Below, one piece after another: positions 42,856-55,434 of a DNA stretch of 64,000 nt. The first letter of the stretch is position 1, and every line of letters begins with the position of its first letter. Where the stretch lies: positions 23,618 through 87,617 of the forward strand of contig KV424053.1 of NCBI GenBank assembly GCA_001632435.1, given 5' to 3'. The stretch comes from Calocera cornea HHB12733. Taxonomy: Eukaryota; Basidiomycota; Dacrymycetes; Dacrymycetales; Dacrymycetaceae. The notes under the pieces were generated by a model. That model was not told where the DNA came from and did not search any database. It saw nothing but the letters and a program-made list of their open reading frames with translations. The translations under genes and the position numbers were made by a program.

Positions 42856-45603
42856 ATGTCTGGGCTACGCAAGCCAAACTTGGCTATGTTCAACGACTCA
42901 GACGATGACGAGCCTGTCAACACTCCTCAGGTTTCATCGGCTGTCCACACGTCCCCGTTCGTCCGCTTACCTAGCCTTCATGACAGTCCAAGCCGAAGCT
43001 CCACGACAGCAAGATCCAACACTTCACCAGCGGCAGTGTACGCAAGTCACGAAAGGACAAGGAGCGGGAAGCAGCGGAGGTGAAGGCGAGAGAGGAAGAA
43101 GAGCGTGCGAAGGCTGCGTATGCGGAGTTTCTGGATGACTTTGCCACCGGCCCATCGGAGCGGAAAGAAGGAAAGAGCTTTGTAAGAGCGGGAGAGTACA
43201 GATCGGGCCCACCCTCAGTCAAGGGAAGAGGAGAGGTCAAGTCGAAGGTAATGTGGGACGAAGAAAAGCCTGATGATGTGAGTGACGTAGTTGTGTGGTT
43301 GAGAGCATCCCTAATGAGCCGGACAGTCTGGACCTGCGCTAGGCGGTGCTCGACACCACACCAAGGGCAGGCGTGCTATGGACTCGTTTCTGGAAGAGAT
43401 CAAAAGGTACGTATACTTGATTGAGTTTATCTCTGTTTGGGCTCATGACTATCACTAGGGACCAGGCTGTGCGAGAAGAACGCTTGAAGCGTACGAGCCA
43501 AAGTAGGTCACATGCTGCGAGGAGTGAAGTGTTATCTGAATATCCTTCAGCACAAGGGAGTTCTGTCACGGCACTTGCAGGTGAGTGAAGTATATCTGTT
43601 ATCGGGTCATTTTCTGATATGTAGTACAGCTTTCGAGTCTCAAAGAGGTTCTCGTGATGTGGGCGACTCCGAGGTCGGCACCTTCGCCACATCAAAGCAA
43701 TATATACTGACAATGTCGCAGACCACCAACGTTTTCGTCGCAAACCTCCCGACTGGGGTGACTGAGCAAGCGTTCGGCACCTACTTCGCAAAATGTGGAC
43801 CTGTTGGATCGGTATGTACCGCACTGATGACAAAATGGTATGTCATTGACTACATTCAGGTTAAAATCATGTGGCCGCGTCATGAAGAGCAACCATCCAT
43901 ACTTGGCGGGGCGCCATCTGGGCCCCGCCGTCAAACTGGCTTGAGCGGCTTCGTGTGCTTCATGAAGCGTCGTGATGCCGAAGCTGCGGTCACCGAACTT
44001 GATGGGCAGGAGTGGAATGGGGCAATTTTGAGGGTTGGGTGGAGCAAAGCTGTCTCTGTCCCTCAGAGGGCGATGTTCGGTGAGCACGGTCGGTCTTGTC
44101 CTGAATGCTGGCTGACAAGTAATAGATCTCGGACCTGGGTTGGGTTCCAAAGGGGGTCGCTCCCGCTCCCCTGAAAGGCGGAAATCCCGCCATTCCCGGT
44201 CACGGAGTCGCTCGCCGCGTCATCGGGAAAGCACAGCTCGAGACAGGGACAGAGATCGCCCGCACGAGCCGCGCAAGCGGAGATACTCGGATTCGAGATC
44301 TCGCTCCCGTTCACCTGTGCGCAGGAAGTACCATGATGATTCCAGGAGTCCGGAGAGGTCGCATTCTAGAGACGCAAGAGGGAGACGCAGCCGCTCGCCT
44401 GAAGACTCCGGAAGGGAAAAGACACCAGATCTCGTGCCGTTCGAGGAAGACGTATGTCTCTGGATGTCTCTGCACGACGGTCGCTTACCATAATACAGGG
44501 CGCCAATTCAATCTACTCCACCGATTCGGCTGAGGAGTCAGAGCAGGAGAATCACAGAAAAGGGACGTTGGGAAAACTGGCTCTGCGCCGGTTCGAGTCC
44601 ATGCTACGAGGAACGACCGGTAAGAGGGGCGAGATTGCGCGTTTGATGGGTTTCGCACTGGATCATGCAGACGCGGCGGTTGAGGTAGGTCCAACTCGAC
44701 ATCCACGGAAGACGTTGCTGAAACTGAAATTACCAGGTTGCTGCAATAATTCTCCGTTCTCTACAAGTCGACGCCACGCCTGTGCCGCGAAAGGTCGCCC
44801 GGCTGCACCTAGTCTGCGACATCCTGCACAATTCGGCCGCATCAGTGCCCAACGCATGGAAATTCCGCCAAGAATTTGAGACTGGTCTCGGTCAAGTCTT
44901 CGACCATCTGTCAGCCATACGTGCCTCCTTCCCTGGACGAATCACCGCGGAGACATTCAAGAAGCAGATCACAAATGTTCTTGACGTCTGGGAAGATTGG
45001 ATCGTCTTCCCGCCTGACAAAACCCAAGAATATCGACGTCGTCTGGACGGAAACGTGGCGGAGGAACCAGTTGTAGAGGAAGAAGAGGAGGTCGAAGAAG
45101 AGATGCAGGAAGAAGTACCGGAGAAACCCCGATTCAAGGCTAGCGCCTTCCGACCCGCGACGGAAACAGCCGAGGACGTCGATGGTGCGCCTATCGAAGA
45201 GCTCGATGGTGCGCCCCTTGAGGATGTCGACGGTGCACCAATGGACGACGTTGAAGACGATGTTGACGGTGCTCCCATGGAAGACGTCGACGGGGCTCCG
45301 CTTGAAGATGTCGATGGCGCGCCGCTAGAGGATGTCGATGGCGTACCTATTGAAGAAGACCTTGACGGTGTACCTATTGAAGAAGACCTTGACGGCGCAC
45401 CTATTGAAGAAGACGTGGATGGCGCTCCGCTCGACGAGGATATTGAAGGAGCTCCTCTCGATGATGATGTGGAGGGTGCTGTGCTGGAGGAGGAACCGGC
45501 TGTTTCTGCAACCGACGTTGCTGCGTCTATGGTGGATGCTATAGTGGCTGCTATCGCTGCTGAGGAGGACGAGGAGGAGGACATGGCCATTGAGGATGAC
45601 TAA
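42856..45603 (+). CDS. U2 snRNP-associated protein SR140 (U2SURP-like)
   Basis: Nuclear splicing factor linked to U2 snRNP. About ten short exons. MSGLRKPNLAMFNDSDDDEP is followed by the SR140 leader (KAREEEERAKAAYAEFLDDF, SERKEGKSFVRAGEY). The RRM has TNVFVANLPTGVTEQAFGTY, KIMWPRHEEQ, GLSGFVCFMKRRDAEAAVTE and LRVGWSKAVSVPQ. An Arg/Ser-rich block (44150-44430) follows, then the CID domain (LRRFESMLRGTTGKRGEIAR, HLVCDILHNSAASVPNAWKF, VLDVWEDWIVFPPD). The end is a tail of acidic VDGAPLED repeats (45178-45470). In animal SR140 a SURP domain separates RRM and CID. I do not see one here; the Arg/Ser block occupies its place. Confidence 0.9.
45178..45470 (+). repeat. Degenerate 27-36 bp repeats coding acidic (D/E)DVDGAPLE units
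   Basis: About eleven copies of a D-G-x-P-(I/L/M)-(E/D) unit in the C-terminus of the SR140 gene. Synonymous changes between copies show that the protein repeat is old and probably kept by selection. Confidence 0.85.
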
Positions 45604-45975
45604 GTGCATTTTACCCATAACACTTGTCCAGCAATTACCACGCATTTCTTTGTATTCTCCATTGAGTCTTCTGTAGGCTCAGCTCGGTAGTAATTGACCA
45701 ACATGTCTATTTGTAATTTAGGTGAAAGGGTCCCTTGCTACCCTGTCTCTGATGTGTTGCCCTGGCCGCGGCAGGGGCGGGTGGGAGAGCCTACTTGCCT
45801 CCGTTCCCCCAGTCCACGTTGTGACCAGAACTGGTCCCACTTTCCGCCCGGCCGCGTCTCCCATTCCAGGACACCATTCCTCCTCTACTTTCCCCACCAA
45901 AACCCCCCTCGTTGGCGTCACTCCCCGACGGCATTTGACTTGTCACAAAGTTAAACTCACCCCATACACCCAGCC
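45604..45975. other. Intergenic region between SR140 and SCP160
   Basis: 372 bp between two plus-strand genes; terminator and promoter, CT-rich from 45780 on. No gene is seen. Confidence 0.4.
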
Positions 45976-48900
45976 ATGGCCTCATCCAACGGTATCTCTG
46001 CCGCCGACCTGGCGCGCATGCATGGTGCTGCCCCCGCGACCGTTGGCGGACAAACGGTGGAAGACATCATCGCTGATCCGTTCCCATCTCTGGGCGGGGG
46101 CGAATCGGCTCCCATCGCCCAGCCCTCCAGCTCTCGTCCCGCTCAGAGGCCCGCCGGCGCGCTCGACACTGCGTCCGAGGATGCCTTCCCTAGCCTGGCA
46201 GCCCCCGCCCCTCGCCAGCCTGAGAAGGCTCCCGCAAAGAGCAAGTGGGCAGCCGGTTCGGCGGCAGTCAAGGGCAAGGGCAAGGCTCCGGCCGGTTCAG
46301 CCAGGGCGAATGGCACTCCGTCCCCTGGTCCCGCCGTTGCCAAGCAGGCCTTCCACACCGATACCCTGGTCATCGAATCGCCCGTTCTCCAGCCCAAGCA
46401 GAGTGTCGGAGATGTGTGCAGGATCGTCATGAAGAAGCACGGTGTCACCATCGACCCCAGTTCTCAGATGAAGGCGGGCCAAAAGGAGACTACCTTCTTG
46501 ATCAAGGCGTCGAATGCTAAGTTGGTTGAGGATGCTCGCAAGAGTTTGGTTTCGATGCTGTCCCCTGTCGTGCGTTCCTCGAATCAAAATTGGTTCCGCG
46601 GTATATGCTGATCTCGCTCGACCAGATCACATTGACAATCGAGGCACCGGTGTCCACCATTGGTCGCATAGTTGGTCCTAAAGGTGCGTATTGGCACGTT
46701 CAGCCTCGCTAGCGGTGTTGCTGATGATCGGTTAGGTGCTTCGCTCAAGGCGCTCCGTGACGAGTACAACGTCCGCATCGACATTCCAAGGCGCGAGACG
46801 CTCACGAACGGCGATTCCGCTACTCCTGTCAACGGCGATGCCGACGAGGTCGAGGAGCCCACTATGACTGTCACCATCAACGGCCCTGCCCCGGGTGCTC
46901 GTCAGGCCTACAACTCGATCCACGCCATCGTCGCGGAGAAGACCAGCAGGACGTCCACCAAGGTTTCCGTCCCTCACCATTTCTGGCCGTTCCTGTCTGC
47001 CAAGAAGGATGAGCTGGAAGGTGGTCAAGATGTCAAGGTCAACGTGCCTAAGGGCTATCATCCTGCCGAAGATGATGACGATTCAACTGCTGCGGAGAAG
47101 ACGCACGCTGCCCACAGTGCCCCGATTGTTGTCGCTGGCGAGCGGAGCGCTGTTGCCCAGGTGGCCGAGCGCATCACGGCCCTGGTCACCGAACTGGAGA
47201 ATGACACCAAGGAACTTGTGTATAAGTTCCCGAAGCGTCAGCACCGTTTCCTCGTCGGCGAGGCTGCTCGGAAGATCATGGAGGAAACCGGCTGCAGCGT
47301 CGAGCTGCCTGCCTTCGATGATCCCAGTGAAGAAGTCGTCATCCGTGGACCGGAAGATCAGCTTCCCGTGGCTCTTGGGGTCGTGATGAAGCAGGCAAAC
47401 ACTGCGACTGTCCTGCAGGTCGATCTCTCCAAGACCTACCCTCCGCCGTCGAACCATGCCAACCAGCTGCTCATGTTCCTCACCCGCTCCGGCCGGCTTC
47501 GCAAGCTTGGCGAGTCTCATCCCGGTGTCAAGTTCTACGCCCCGCGGCCAGCCATCGTCGAGTCTACTGGTGGTCACCTGGTGATCGACATTGTCGGCGA
47601 CAACAAGGCGGCAGTGCAGAAGGGCCGTGACGATCTGGACAGTATCGTCAAGTCGCTCACTCCCGAGTGCTTCGACAGCATGGAGATCGAGCCTCTGACT
47701 CACCGCTTCCTGATCGGCAAGAAGGGCCAGAAATTGAAGGCCTTCCAGGATGCTCATGGTGTCGATGTTTTGTTCCCTCATGAGGGTGCGGAATCTTCGA
47801 CTGTTCTACTCGTCCACACTCGTCCACTGGATGGCGACAAGAAGACCAATGAGGCCGAAATTCGCAAGCGTCTTGCTGAGGTCAAGGAGGAGATGGGCAT
47901 GCTGGAGAAGGAGGCCGCCGACATGAAGACAGAGACCCTGAAGGTCGAGAAGAAGTGGCACCGCTTTGTGGTTGGTCAGGGCGGCACCACGCTGAACGGG
48001 TATGTTGACTCACTCATACTCATGCGGTTACCTTAGTAATCCATATCTAGCATTATCGGCGAAGACAAGTCAATTATTGTCAAGCTCGGCTCCAGCGGCA
48101 AACCCGGCGTGCCGGTCAATAACGACGTGGATGAGGACACTGTTGTCATCCGCGGCCCCAAGGACCAGGTCGACCGTGCTGCTAAGGAGATTCTCCAGAT
48201 CGTTGAGGATGCCAAGAACGACGACATCGTGAATGGATACGTATGTATCGGTCCACCGTTCTGCAGTATATATCTGACTGTTCCATGTAGACCGAGGTGT
48301 TCAGCGTCAACAGGGACTACGTTGCCCGTATTGTCGGCACCGGAGGGTCTGGCATCAAGAAGATCCGTGACGAGCTTGGCGTACGGGTCGACATCGATGA
48401 CCAGGAACAGGCTGGGGACGATGGCAAGGGCAAGAAGAAGAAGGCACCGACGACGGCAAATATCAAGATCGTTGGAAGGAAGGAGAACGTACTCAAGGCC
48501 AAGGAGCGCATTTCGGAGCAAGTTGACCGGATGGCGGACGAGACCACGGAGATCCTCAAGATATCCGCACAGTACCACCCTTCCTTAATTGGACAGCATG
48601 GGAAATACGCTATTCGGCTAGAGGAGAAGTATGGTGTCAAGATTACCTTCCCCAAGGAGAGGGACGAGAGTGACAACGAGAGCCGCCGACGGGAGCCGCC
48701 TATTGGAAAGGATGAGGTTCTGCTTCGTGGGGGCAAGAAGGGTGTGGCTGGGGCGAAGGCTGAGCTTCTTGAGGTGAGTGCACTTATGGCTTGGACTCCG
48801 TAACCCACTAATTGTGTTTCTTTTCAGACCGTCGAGTTCGAGAAGGAGACCAACAATGTGGTCAAATTCACGGTTTCTCAAGGCGCTATCTCTCGTATTG

Positions 48901-50228
48901 TTGGCAAGGGCGGTCAACAGATCAACGAAATCAAGGATGCGACCAACACCCAGATAGACATTGATCGCGAGACGAAGGGCCCCATCACAAGCATCACCGT
49001 GAAGGGAGGCAAGAAGGAGGCAGAAGCAGCCAAGAAGGCTATCTTGGCCATTGCCGCGGAGGTGGACGATGAGGTCACTATGATGGTGCCCATTGAACAA
49101 AAGTATCACCGTGCCATCATCGGTGCAGGAGGTCATGGGCTCCGCGAACTCGTCATTCGCTGTGGTGGACCTTCTGATCCCAGGGCGCAGGCCAGCCTTG
49201 TTCACTTCCCGCGACAGGGTGAGCTCCAGGACGAGGTCCGTCTCCGCGGTAAAAGCGCTCTCGCGAACAAGATCAAGGTTGAGTTGGAGAAAGTTGCCGA
49301 TGGTCTCCGTGACAGAGTTGTCCTCGCCGTCAGCGTACCGGTGACTCTGCATAGTGCTCTGATTGGTCGTGGCGGCAAGCGTTTGCAAGAGCTGCAGGAA
49401 ACCACCGGTGCTCAGATTCAATTCCCCGGGTCCAGGTCGTATGGAGCCGTGGGTGAAGCGGAAAACGCCGCAGATGTCAAGGAATCCGAGCCGCAGGACA
49501 TTGTGAAGGTTTACGGCTCTCGCGCCGCGTGCGAGAAGGCCATCGAAGAGATCAAGAAAGGTGCTGAGCAGTTCGCCGCTTCTCCTGTATGTACTATCCT
49601 TTCCTCTTCTCGGCTTCGCTAATGCTAAACTCAGGCTCATAATCGCGCTCCGCGTGCACCGCAGGAGCATGCTACCTCCGTGAAAGCCGTGCCGCTGAAG
49701 TACCATCACGTGATCTCACAAGGAGGTGCTTTCTTCCGCAACCTGCGCAGCTACGGTGTAACCGTCGACCATTCGACCATGCCCGAAAAGCCTGAAATCA
49801 AGCCACCTACCGCGAGCTCGGAGGGTGGAGAAGCACGGATCGATCAGCCCATCTCGTCAGCGGAAGGCGCTCAGTGGGACGTTGTTCCCAACTACCAAAA
49901 CATGCCTGAAGGCGATGCCGAGTGGACCATGAAGGCCAAGAGCAAGGAGGACCTAGAGCGTGCCGAGAAGGAGCTGGATGAAGCTATCAGCCATGCGGCT
50001 ACATACACGCATGTTGGCTTCCTCACCCTTCCCGACCGGTCCATGTTCCCCAGGATCGTTGGATCGAAGGGCTCCACGATCACAAGGATACGTGAGGAGA
50101 CCGGCGCCAACATCGACGTTGGTCGTGACAACAACACCATCATGATCACAGGGTCGGAGAGCTCCATCGACAAGGCAAAAGAGGCAATCGAGAAGATTCT
50201 GGAAGGTGGTCGCGGACGCGACTACTGA
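45976..50228 (+). CDS. SCP160: Vigilin / Scp160-type multi-KH RNA-binding protein
   Basis: Polysome- and ER-associated RNA-binding protein of roughly 1290 residues. The Ala/Pro-rich N-terminus begins MASSNGISAADLARMHGAAP and includes EDIIADPFPSLGGGESAP. A long series of KH domains follows. GxxG loops seen include RFLIGKKGQKLKAF, RFVVGQGGTTLN, ARIVGTGGSGIKKI, SLIGQHGKYAIRLE, SRIVGKGGQQINEI, RAIIGAGGHGLREL, SALIGRGGKRLQEL and, last, PRIVGSKGSTITRI. Some repeats are degenerate, such as one with ETGCSVELPAF but no clear GxxG. Several short introns were noticed, near 46573, 46683, 48000, 48242, 48774 and 49588. The end is EKILEGGRGRDY at 50228. Confidence 0.94.
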
Positions 50229-50583
50229 TCGCGGTCGTCCTTCCAATCTCTCAGCCTCCTTCTATCTATAGGTTTTTCTCGTCATTTGGACCTGCTTCCA
50301 TGCACGCTATATCCATCCACTCACTGTTCTCTTGCCCGAGCCCGCTTGATTGCGGAGCCGGGTTGCGGGAGATATGACCATTACTCTCATCATTATGCAT
50401 CTTTTAAAATGCAGGCCTTCCTTGGATATCACATGTAGCATTGTGCAATCAAAGGCTAGTTAACGTAATCTGCAATTCAGTATTATGCAATGGAGGTATC
50501 GTGCGTGAAACTCGCATGTTCGCGTGGTAAGAGAGAGAAAGTGTACGCAACAAGAAACCAACCCAGGAAGGAAAAGTAGCCAA
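50229..50583. other. Convergent 3' region of SCP160 and the GRF gene
   Basis: About 355 bp of AT-rich 3' UTR sequence; no gene seen. Confidence 0.45.
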
Positions 50584-51635
50584 TTATCCGCGATGTCCCA
50601 TCAAATTCGCCACCGCCGCCTCCAGCTCGGCGATCCGAGCTTCATGTACCGCACTCTGCATAGCCAGCCCCTGAACATCGGATGTATCCGCCCCGCTTTG
50701 CTGGTGTTCAAGCTCGACGATGTGTTGCTTGCAAGCTTCCAATTCGGACAAGAGGTCGACTATCTTCCTATCGCGGAAGTAGATAGTCTTATCCGCGGCT
50801 TTGAGGAGACGATCCTGCCGCTTCAGATGTTCCGCCAGAGTCGTGAGTTCGTCTGCATAGGATGGATGGACCTGGGCGGATAAAGTAGAAAGGAAGCGCA
50901 GCTGTTCGGCAGTCGCAGGTGTGATGTAGCTCGGGGTCGGAGGCGGATCTTTGGAGCTCGTAGAGAGATTGAGATTGGCAGGCGTCCGGGGCTCGTTTAC
51001 CAGAGCTCTGGCAGGGGTCCGGGGCGTGCGTGGGTCTTGAGGAGCCGGCATCCTGCTTGCGGGCCAATCGAGCTGCATCGGGCGAGCCATGGGCGATCCC
51101 TGCGTGGAGAAGAACTCCTCCTCTTCCTGTGCTGGCCAAGCACCAGGCGTGTGCGTTGCAGCTCTGAAGGATCTCTCGGGCGTGCGAGGGGGCGTGCGAG
51201 CAATGTGGTTGTGAGCGGGACGGTGGTTCGAGAACCCGATCATATGCGTGTTCATGTCTGCTGTTGCTGGGAGTGGGCGGGCGGGATGGGCTTTGCCGAT
51301 GACTTGATCGGCCCACACTTAGAAGGTGGTCAGCAGATAGGGAACGAGGAACAAGGAGTAGCTTACTGAAGAAGTTGCACTGATAATCTCTGGACCTGCT
51401 GCACGTGTAGAACCACCTATATGCGGGGTTATCCCGTTAGAAAGCGGTCGATGTTGAACGATGTCTTATCTTACCTGCCCTTGTTGCGCTTCGTATTGGC
51501 TTGATAAAGCGCGGACGGTTCGGGATCACAGCACCAGCAGGACGGTCGATGGTCGTCGACTGGAACAGGCCAGTTGAACTCCCCGTCGTCCTGCGGCTCC
51601 AGCTTGACTAAAGGGGAAGGAGGAGTCATCGCCAT
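50584..51635 (-). CDS. GRF-type zinc-finger protein with C-terminal coiled coil
   Basis: Three exons. The start ATG at 51635 gives MAMTPPSPLVKLEPQDDGEF. Exon 1 ends CWCCDPEPSALYQANTKRNK; a tiny second exon (near 51370-51420) gives WFYTCSRSRDYQCNFF; the third begins MWADQV. Joined, these form a GRF zinc finger: C-x-C, NKGRWFYTC, C-x-FF-x-WAD. GRF fingers bind single-stranded nucleic acid in DNA-repair and topoisomerase proteins. The rest is disordered, with TP motifs (ARTPPRTPERSF, DPRTPRTPARALVNEPRTPA). It ends in a coiled coil (LKRQDRLLKAADKTIYFRDR, LLSELEACKQHIVELEHQQ). The finger is split over three exons and is easy to miss. The specific role is unknown. Confidence 0.8.
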
Positions 51636-52855
51636 GTGCAAGAGCTCATTGTTGGGGCGGCAGCAAATGGAGTTGCTAGTTTGGGCGCGCACGTGGCCGA
51701 AGAGAAGTCCGGAAGATCGGAGAAGCTTTCGCGTCAGACCGTGGTGATCAGCGGCGTCGCTGATTGTCGCTGGGGAGAGATTCTAGCGCGGTCCTGGTGC
51801 GAGAACGTTGTTGTCAGCACTTCACGATAACGATAACAAGTCGAGCACGCTCTCCGGATTTGTTGAGTTTATCAGGATGGTATTCAGCTAGACAAGAAGA
51901 GCGACAAGCACGAGAATGATGTGAATCATGACTTCGTCTGAATGTGAAGTCTAAGAAAGCCAGCAGAATACGGGGCCCCGGCTAAGAAGACGATTCTATA
52001 TATCGCGTGCAACTCGGAGGACGACGGGACCTCTCCCGGCTCAAGAAGAGCCACTTACGACATGAAAAGACCCGAGGAAGTCGGACATGAGTCGGTCTGC
52101 GCCTGGCGTGGTGAAAGGCAGCTCCGGAATGTGCGGTGTGTATTCTTGGCGGGTAGGGGACAACAACACCGCGGATAGTTCTAAACAAAGTGCAGTATGG
52201 AACGAACGCTGTTTGTACGCCGAGCTTGGCGTATGCTGGCGGAGTGAATGCATTGGGCGGGTTGGAATGGTGACCAATCCCGTGTGGGCCGTCGCGACGC
52301 GTCGTGAGGGGAGCGGACGCGCGAGACACGTTAGATTTCCGATTGTCGGGCTACCCTTTCATTTACGCTGCGCAGCTGCACCCCCAAAGTGCGGATTGAC
52401 GCATCGCATCGTCATGGAAGCCGTGCCGAGGTGGATATACACAAGGCATGAGCCAAAGTAGGGATATTGGGGCTTGAAAAGGTTGCGGGATTGAGCGAGA
52501 CAAGGGCTCCACAGCCTTGTGGCTCTGCGGGCGGGCCTTCGCCTCGAGTTCCGAATTAGAATTTTACAGCCGCTGGGTGACCGCCGTGATGGCACCAAGC
52601 ACATATCACACGCTTTTCCATCCTTTTCCACCCGCATCTATCCCCATCCCTTGTTGCCGCTGTATCTCTCTCATAAACCTCGTCACGTACCGTCTTGTGT
52701 TGACTGCAAGACCATCCTTTCCCACCCTCGTTCCTCATTACGAGAAGAGACGCGAGGCCTCTTACCAGCTCATTACGCAACTTGGAACCCTGAGTGAGAC
52801 GGATCGCACGGCGATCCCTCATATCACCACGAGGCAAGCAGCCCGCACACAATAA
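51636..52855. promoter_or_regulatory. Divergent intergenic region
   Basis: About 1.2 kb between the GRF gene and the MscS channel gene. Short open frames occur but none has codon or family support. A CT-rich stretch at 52610-52760 is the likely leader of the channel mRNA. Confidence 0.45.
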
Positions 52856-55434
52856 ATGCCTACTGGCCGTCCCCCACATTCGACCAACGACTCGTACGCG
52901 CTCTCCGCATACCCAGCCAACCGCAGCGACATAGACGACACTACCACGCTGCATTCGGATATACCAAACAACAGCTCGCGCACCAATCTCGTCGGTCCCT
53001 ACGGCATGGCTTATCCAGGGCCTACTAGCGACGACGAGCACAACGTGCAGACGCCGAGGGCAAAGACGACGTTCAAGCAGAGCACGGAGAAGCGGCCTCA
53101 GTCTACTAGACATGGCAGCTGGGACATGCTGGGCGGGCACCAGTTCAATGAAGGTGAGCTCTAGGGCGCTGGCAGAGAGGCCCTATTACTGATACGGTCT
53201 GCTTAGGTTTCGAATTCAACACTAGCACTGCGAAGGAAGAGCATTTGAGGTTCGCGCAGGGCGACTTTGCCGTGACGCCCATGTCGAAGTTCTATGCTTA
53301 TCTGCTAAATCTCTCCATTGTCACGCGATGGATCCTATACATATTCCCCGTCCTTGGCCTGCTCTGGATCCCCGGTATCCTGGGATTGACAGTAGCGAAG
53401 GATGCCCGCCTCGCAACTGTCCCCCTCCTCTACTGGTCCATCTGGTTCACGGTCGTCTGGGGCGGCTGGTGGGCCGCTTTCGCTGTGGCTAAGATGCTCC
53501 CTAGCCTCTTCCGCGCGACAATCGGTATCGTCCTTCTCAGCTCGCGCAAGTACATCGACTTCCTCGGAGTATGCCAACGGTACATCGCCTTCTTCGGCTG
53601 GTCCCTCTCCGTCTGGATTGCCTTCACGCGCATGCTTGAGCAGTTTGCGGACAACAAGAACCCGCTCGACTCGGCCCTCACTACCATCGCGGCCATCTGC
53701 GAGGCTCTCTTCATCTCCGCCACCATCCTGGCTATCGAAAAACTGCTCATCCAGTACATCGCGCTCGCCTTCCATCAGACCTCGTATGCAGATCGCCTCG
53801 CAGAGCAGAAGATGAACGTCAAGTTCCTCGTCGTGCTCTACCGCAACTCGTCGAACATCCCGGGCAGGCTCGATACGATGAACGACGACCAGTCGACCTT
53901 CGGCCAGCGCATGAACCCCAAGAAGGTCCTCAAGGACTTCCTGCATGGCATGCGCAGCGTCGCTGAGACGTCTGCAACCGCCCTTGGAAACATCGCCACG
54001 GAGATTGCTGGTTCCTCTGTGCTGCAGCCCAATTCTCCCGAAGGCCGTGTGCAGGTTGCACTGACGAGCGCGAACAAGTCCCGCCTTCTCGCTAGGAGGC
54101 TGTACTACTCCTTCCGCTCCGAGGGCTCCAAGATCGTCACCCTGAACGACATTGCGCGCTTCTTCCCCGACTTCGAGACGGCCCAGCTCGCATTCCAAAT
54201 GTTCGACAAGGACGGCAACGGCGATGTGTCTAGGGACGAGATGGAGATGGCCTGCATGGAGGTGCACAGGGAGCGCCTGAGCCTCGCGGCGAGCATGAAG
54301 AACCTGGACAGCGCCGTTGGGCGGCTTGATGCCATCCTGGTGTATATCTGGTTCCTTGTCGCTCTCCTCATCCTCATCGCGTGTCTGGACGTCGGCCTCT
54401 ACACCACCCTTTCCGCGTTCGGTGGATCGCTCCTCGCCTTGTCTTGGCTGTTCGGTGGTACTGCTACGGAGATCCTCGCCTCGATCATCTTCCTGTTCAT
54501 CAAGCACCCTTACGACTGTGGCGACCGCGTCGATATCGACAACTACCAATTCACGGTCAAGGAGATCCAGCTTCTCAGTACGATATTCATGACGACGAGC
54601 GGAAAGTCTGTGCAGTGCTCCCACGCCGTGCTTAATGCCAAGTACATCGAGAACGTCCGCCGCAGCGGGCAGATGGCCGAAACATTCACCTTCGACGTCG
54701 ACTTTGGCACAACGTTTGAGCAACTCGAGAAGCTCCGCGCGAAAATGCTGGCCTTCGTCACCTCGGAGAGGCGAGACTACCTGCCCCAGTTCGACGTGGT
54801 CGTCCAGGACATCCCGGCGCAAGGCAAAATGACTCTGACGGTGCAGATCAAGTACAAGAGCAACTGGCAGCAGGTCGCCCTGCACGCACAGCGCCACAAC
54901 AAGTGGGTGTGCGCGCTCAAGGAGGCTATGGGCGACTGCAAGATCTTCGGTCCGGGCGGTGCAGGCAACCCGAGCCCGGCTCCGGCTCCGCCCAACCATG
55001 TCACGCTCGTGCCCTGGGAAGAGGTCAAGGCGGAGGCGGCGGCAGCCAAGCCTGCTTCGCCAGCTCCGGCCTACCGCGAGCCGCTCATGCCGCGCAGCGA
55101 CTGGAACCTAAGCGACAGGAACGCGGTGCTGCGAGATGACGAGCGAGATGTGTTCGGCGTCTCAGACGAGCTGACGAGCACTACAATGCGCTCGCGAGGG
55201 ATACATACTCCCAACTCCACGAGGCCAAACACGCGCAGCAATACGCCTGATCTTGGTAGTTCGGGCGGCTCGGGTCCTTATGGTTACGGCCGCTCGACAG
55301 CTGTACCGCCCGTGCCTGCTATGCCCCAGATACCCCCTGGGACCTCGCGACGCATGGCGAGTGCGGAAGGCGAGGAGTTCGAGATGCAGGGCGGGCCGAC
55401 GACCGTCCGTACGCAGAGCGCACCGCAGATCTGA
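52856..55434 (+). CDS. Mechanosensitive ion channel of the MscS family with EF hand
   Basis: Channel of the fungal Msy1/Msy2 type, which sits in ER or cell membranes and controls calcium release under osmotic shock. Two exons: MPTGRPPHSTNDSYALSAYP to HQFNEG, an intron near 53153-53206, then the rest. Helices include FYAYLLNLSIVTRWILYIFP, IFPVLGLLWIPGILGLTV, LYWSIWFTVVWGGWWAAFAV and later ILVYIWFLVALLILIACLDV. The EF hand AFQMFDKDGNGDVSRDEMEM (DKDGNGDVSRDE loop complete) precedes the pore helix region and MscS beta domain: GTATEILASIIFLFIKHPYD, CGDRVDIDN and VKEIQLLSTIFMT. The C-terminus is a long disordered tail. About 840 residues. Confidence 0.95.

Noticed and set aside
44585..44610. tRNA-like B box GGTTCGAGTCC
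   Set aside because: It lies inside the SR140 exon coding LRRFESML, and no A box or acceptor-stem pairing was found around it.
53335..54999. 554-codon frame opposite the MscS gene
   Set aside because: Its charged repeats are the complement of the GC-biased channel codons; the sense strand has clear MscS and EF-hand motifs.
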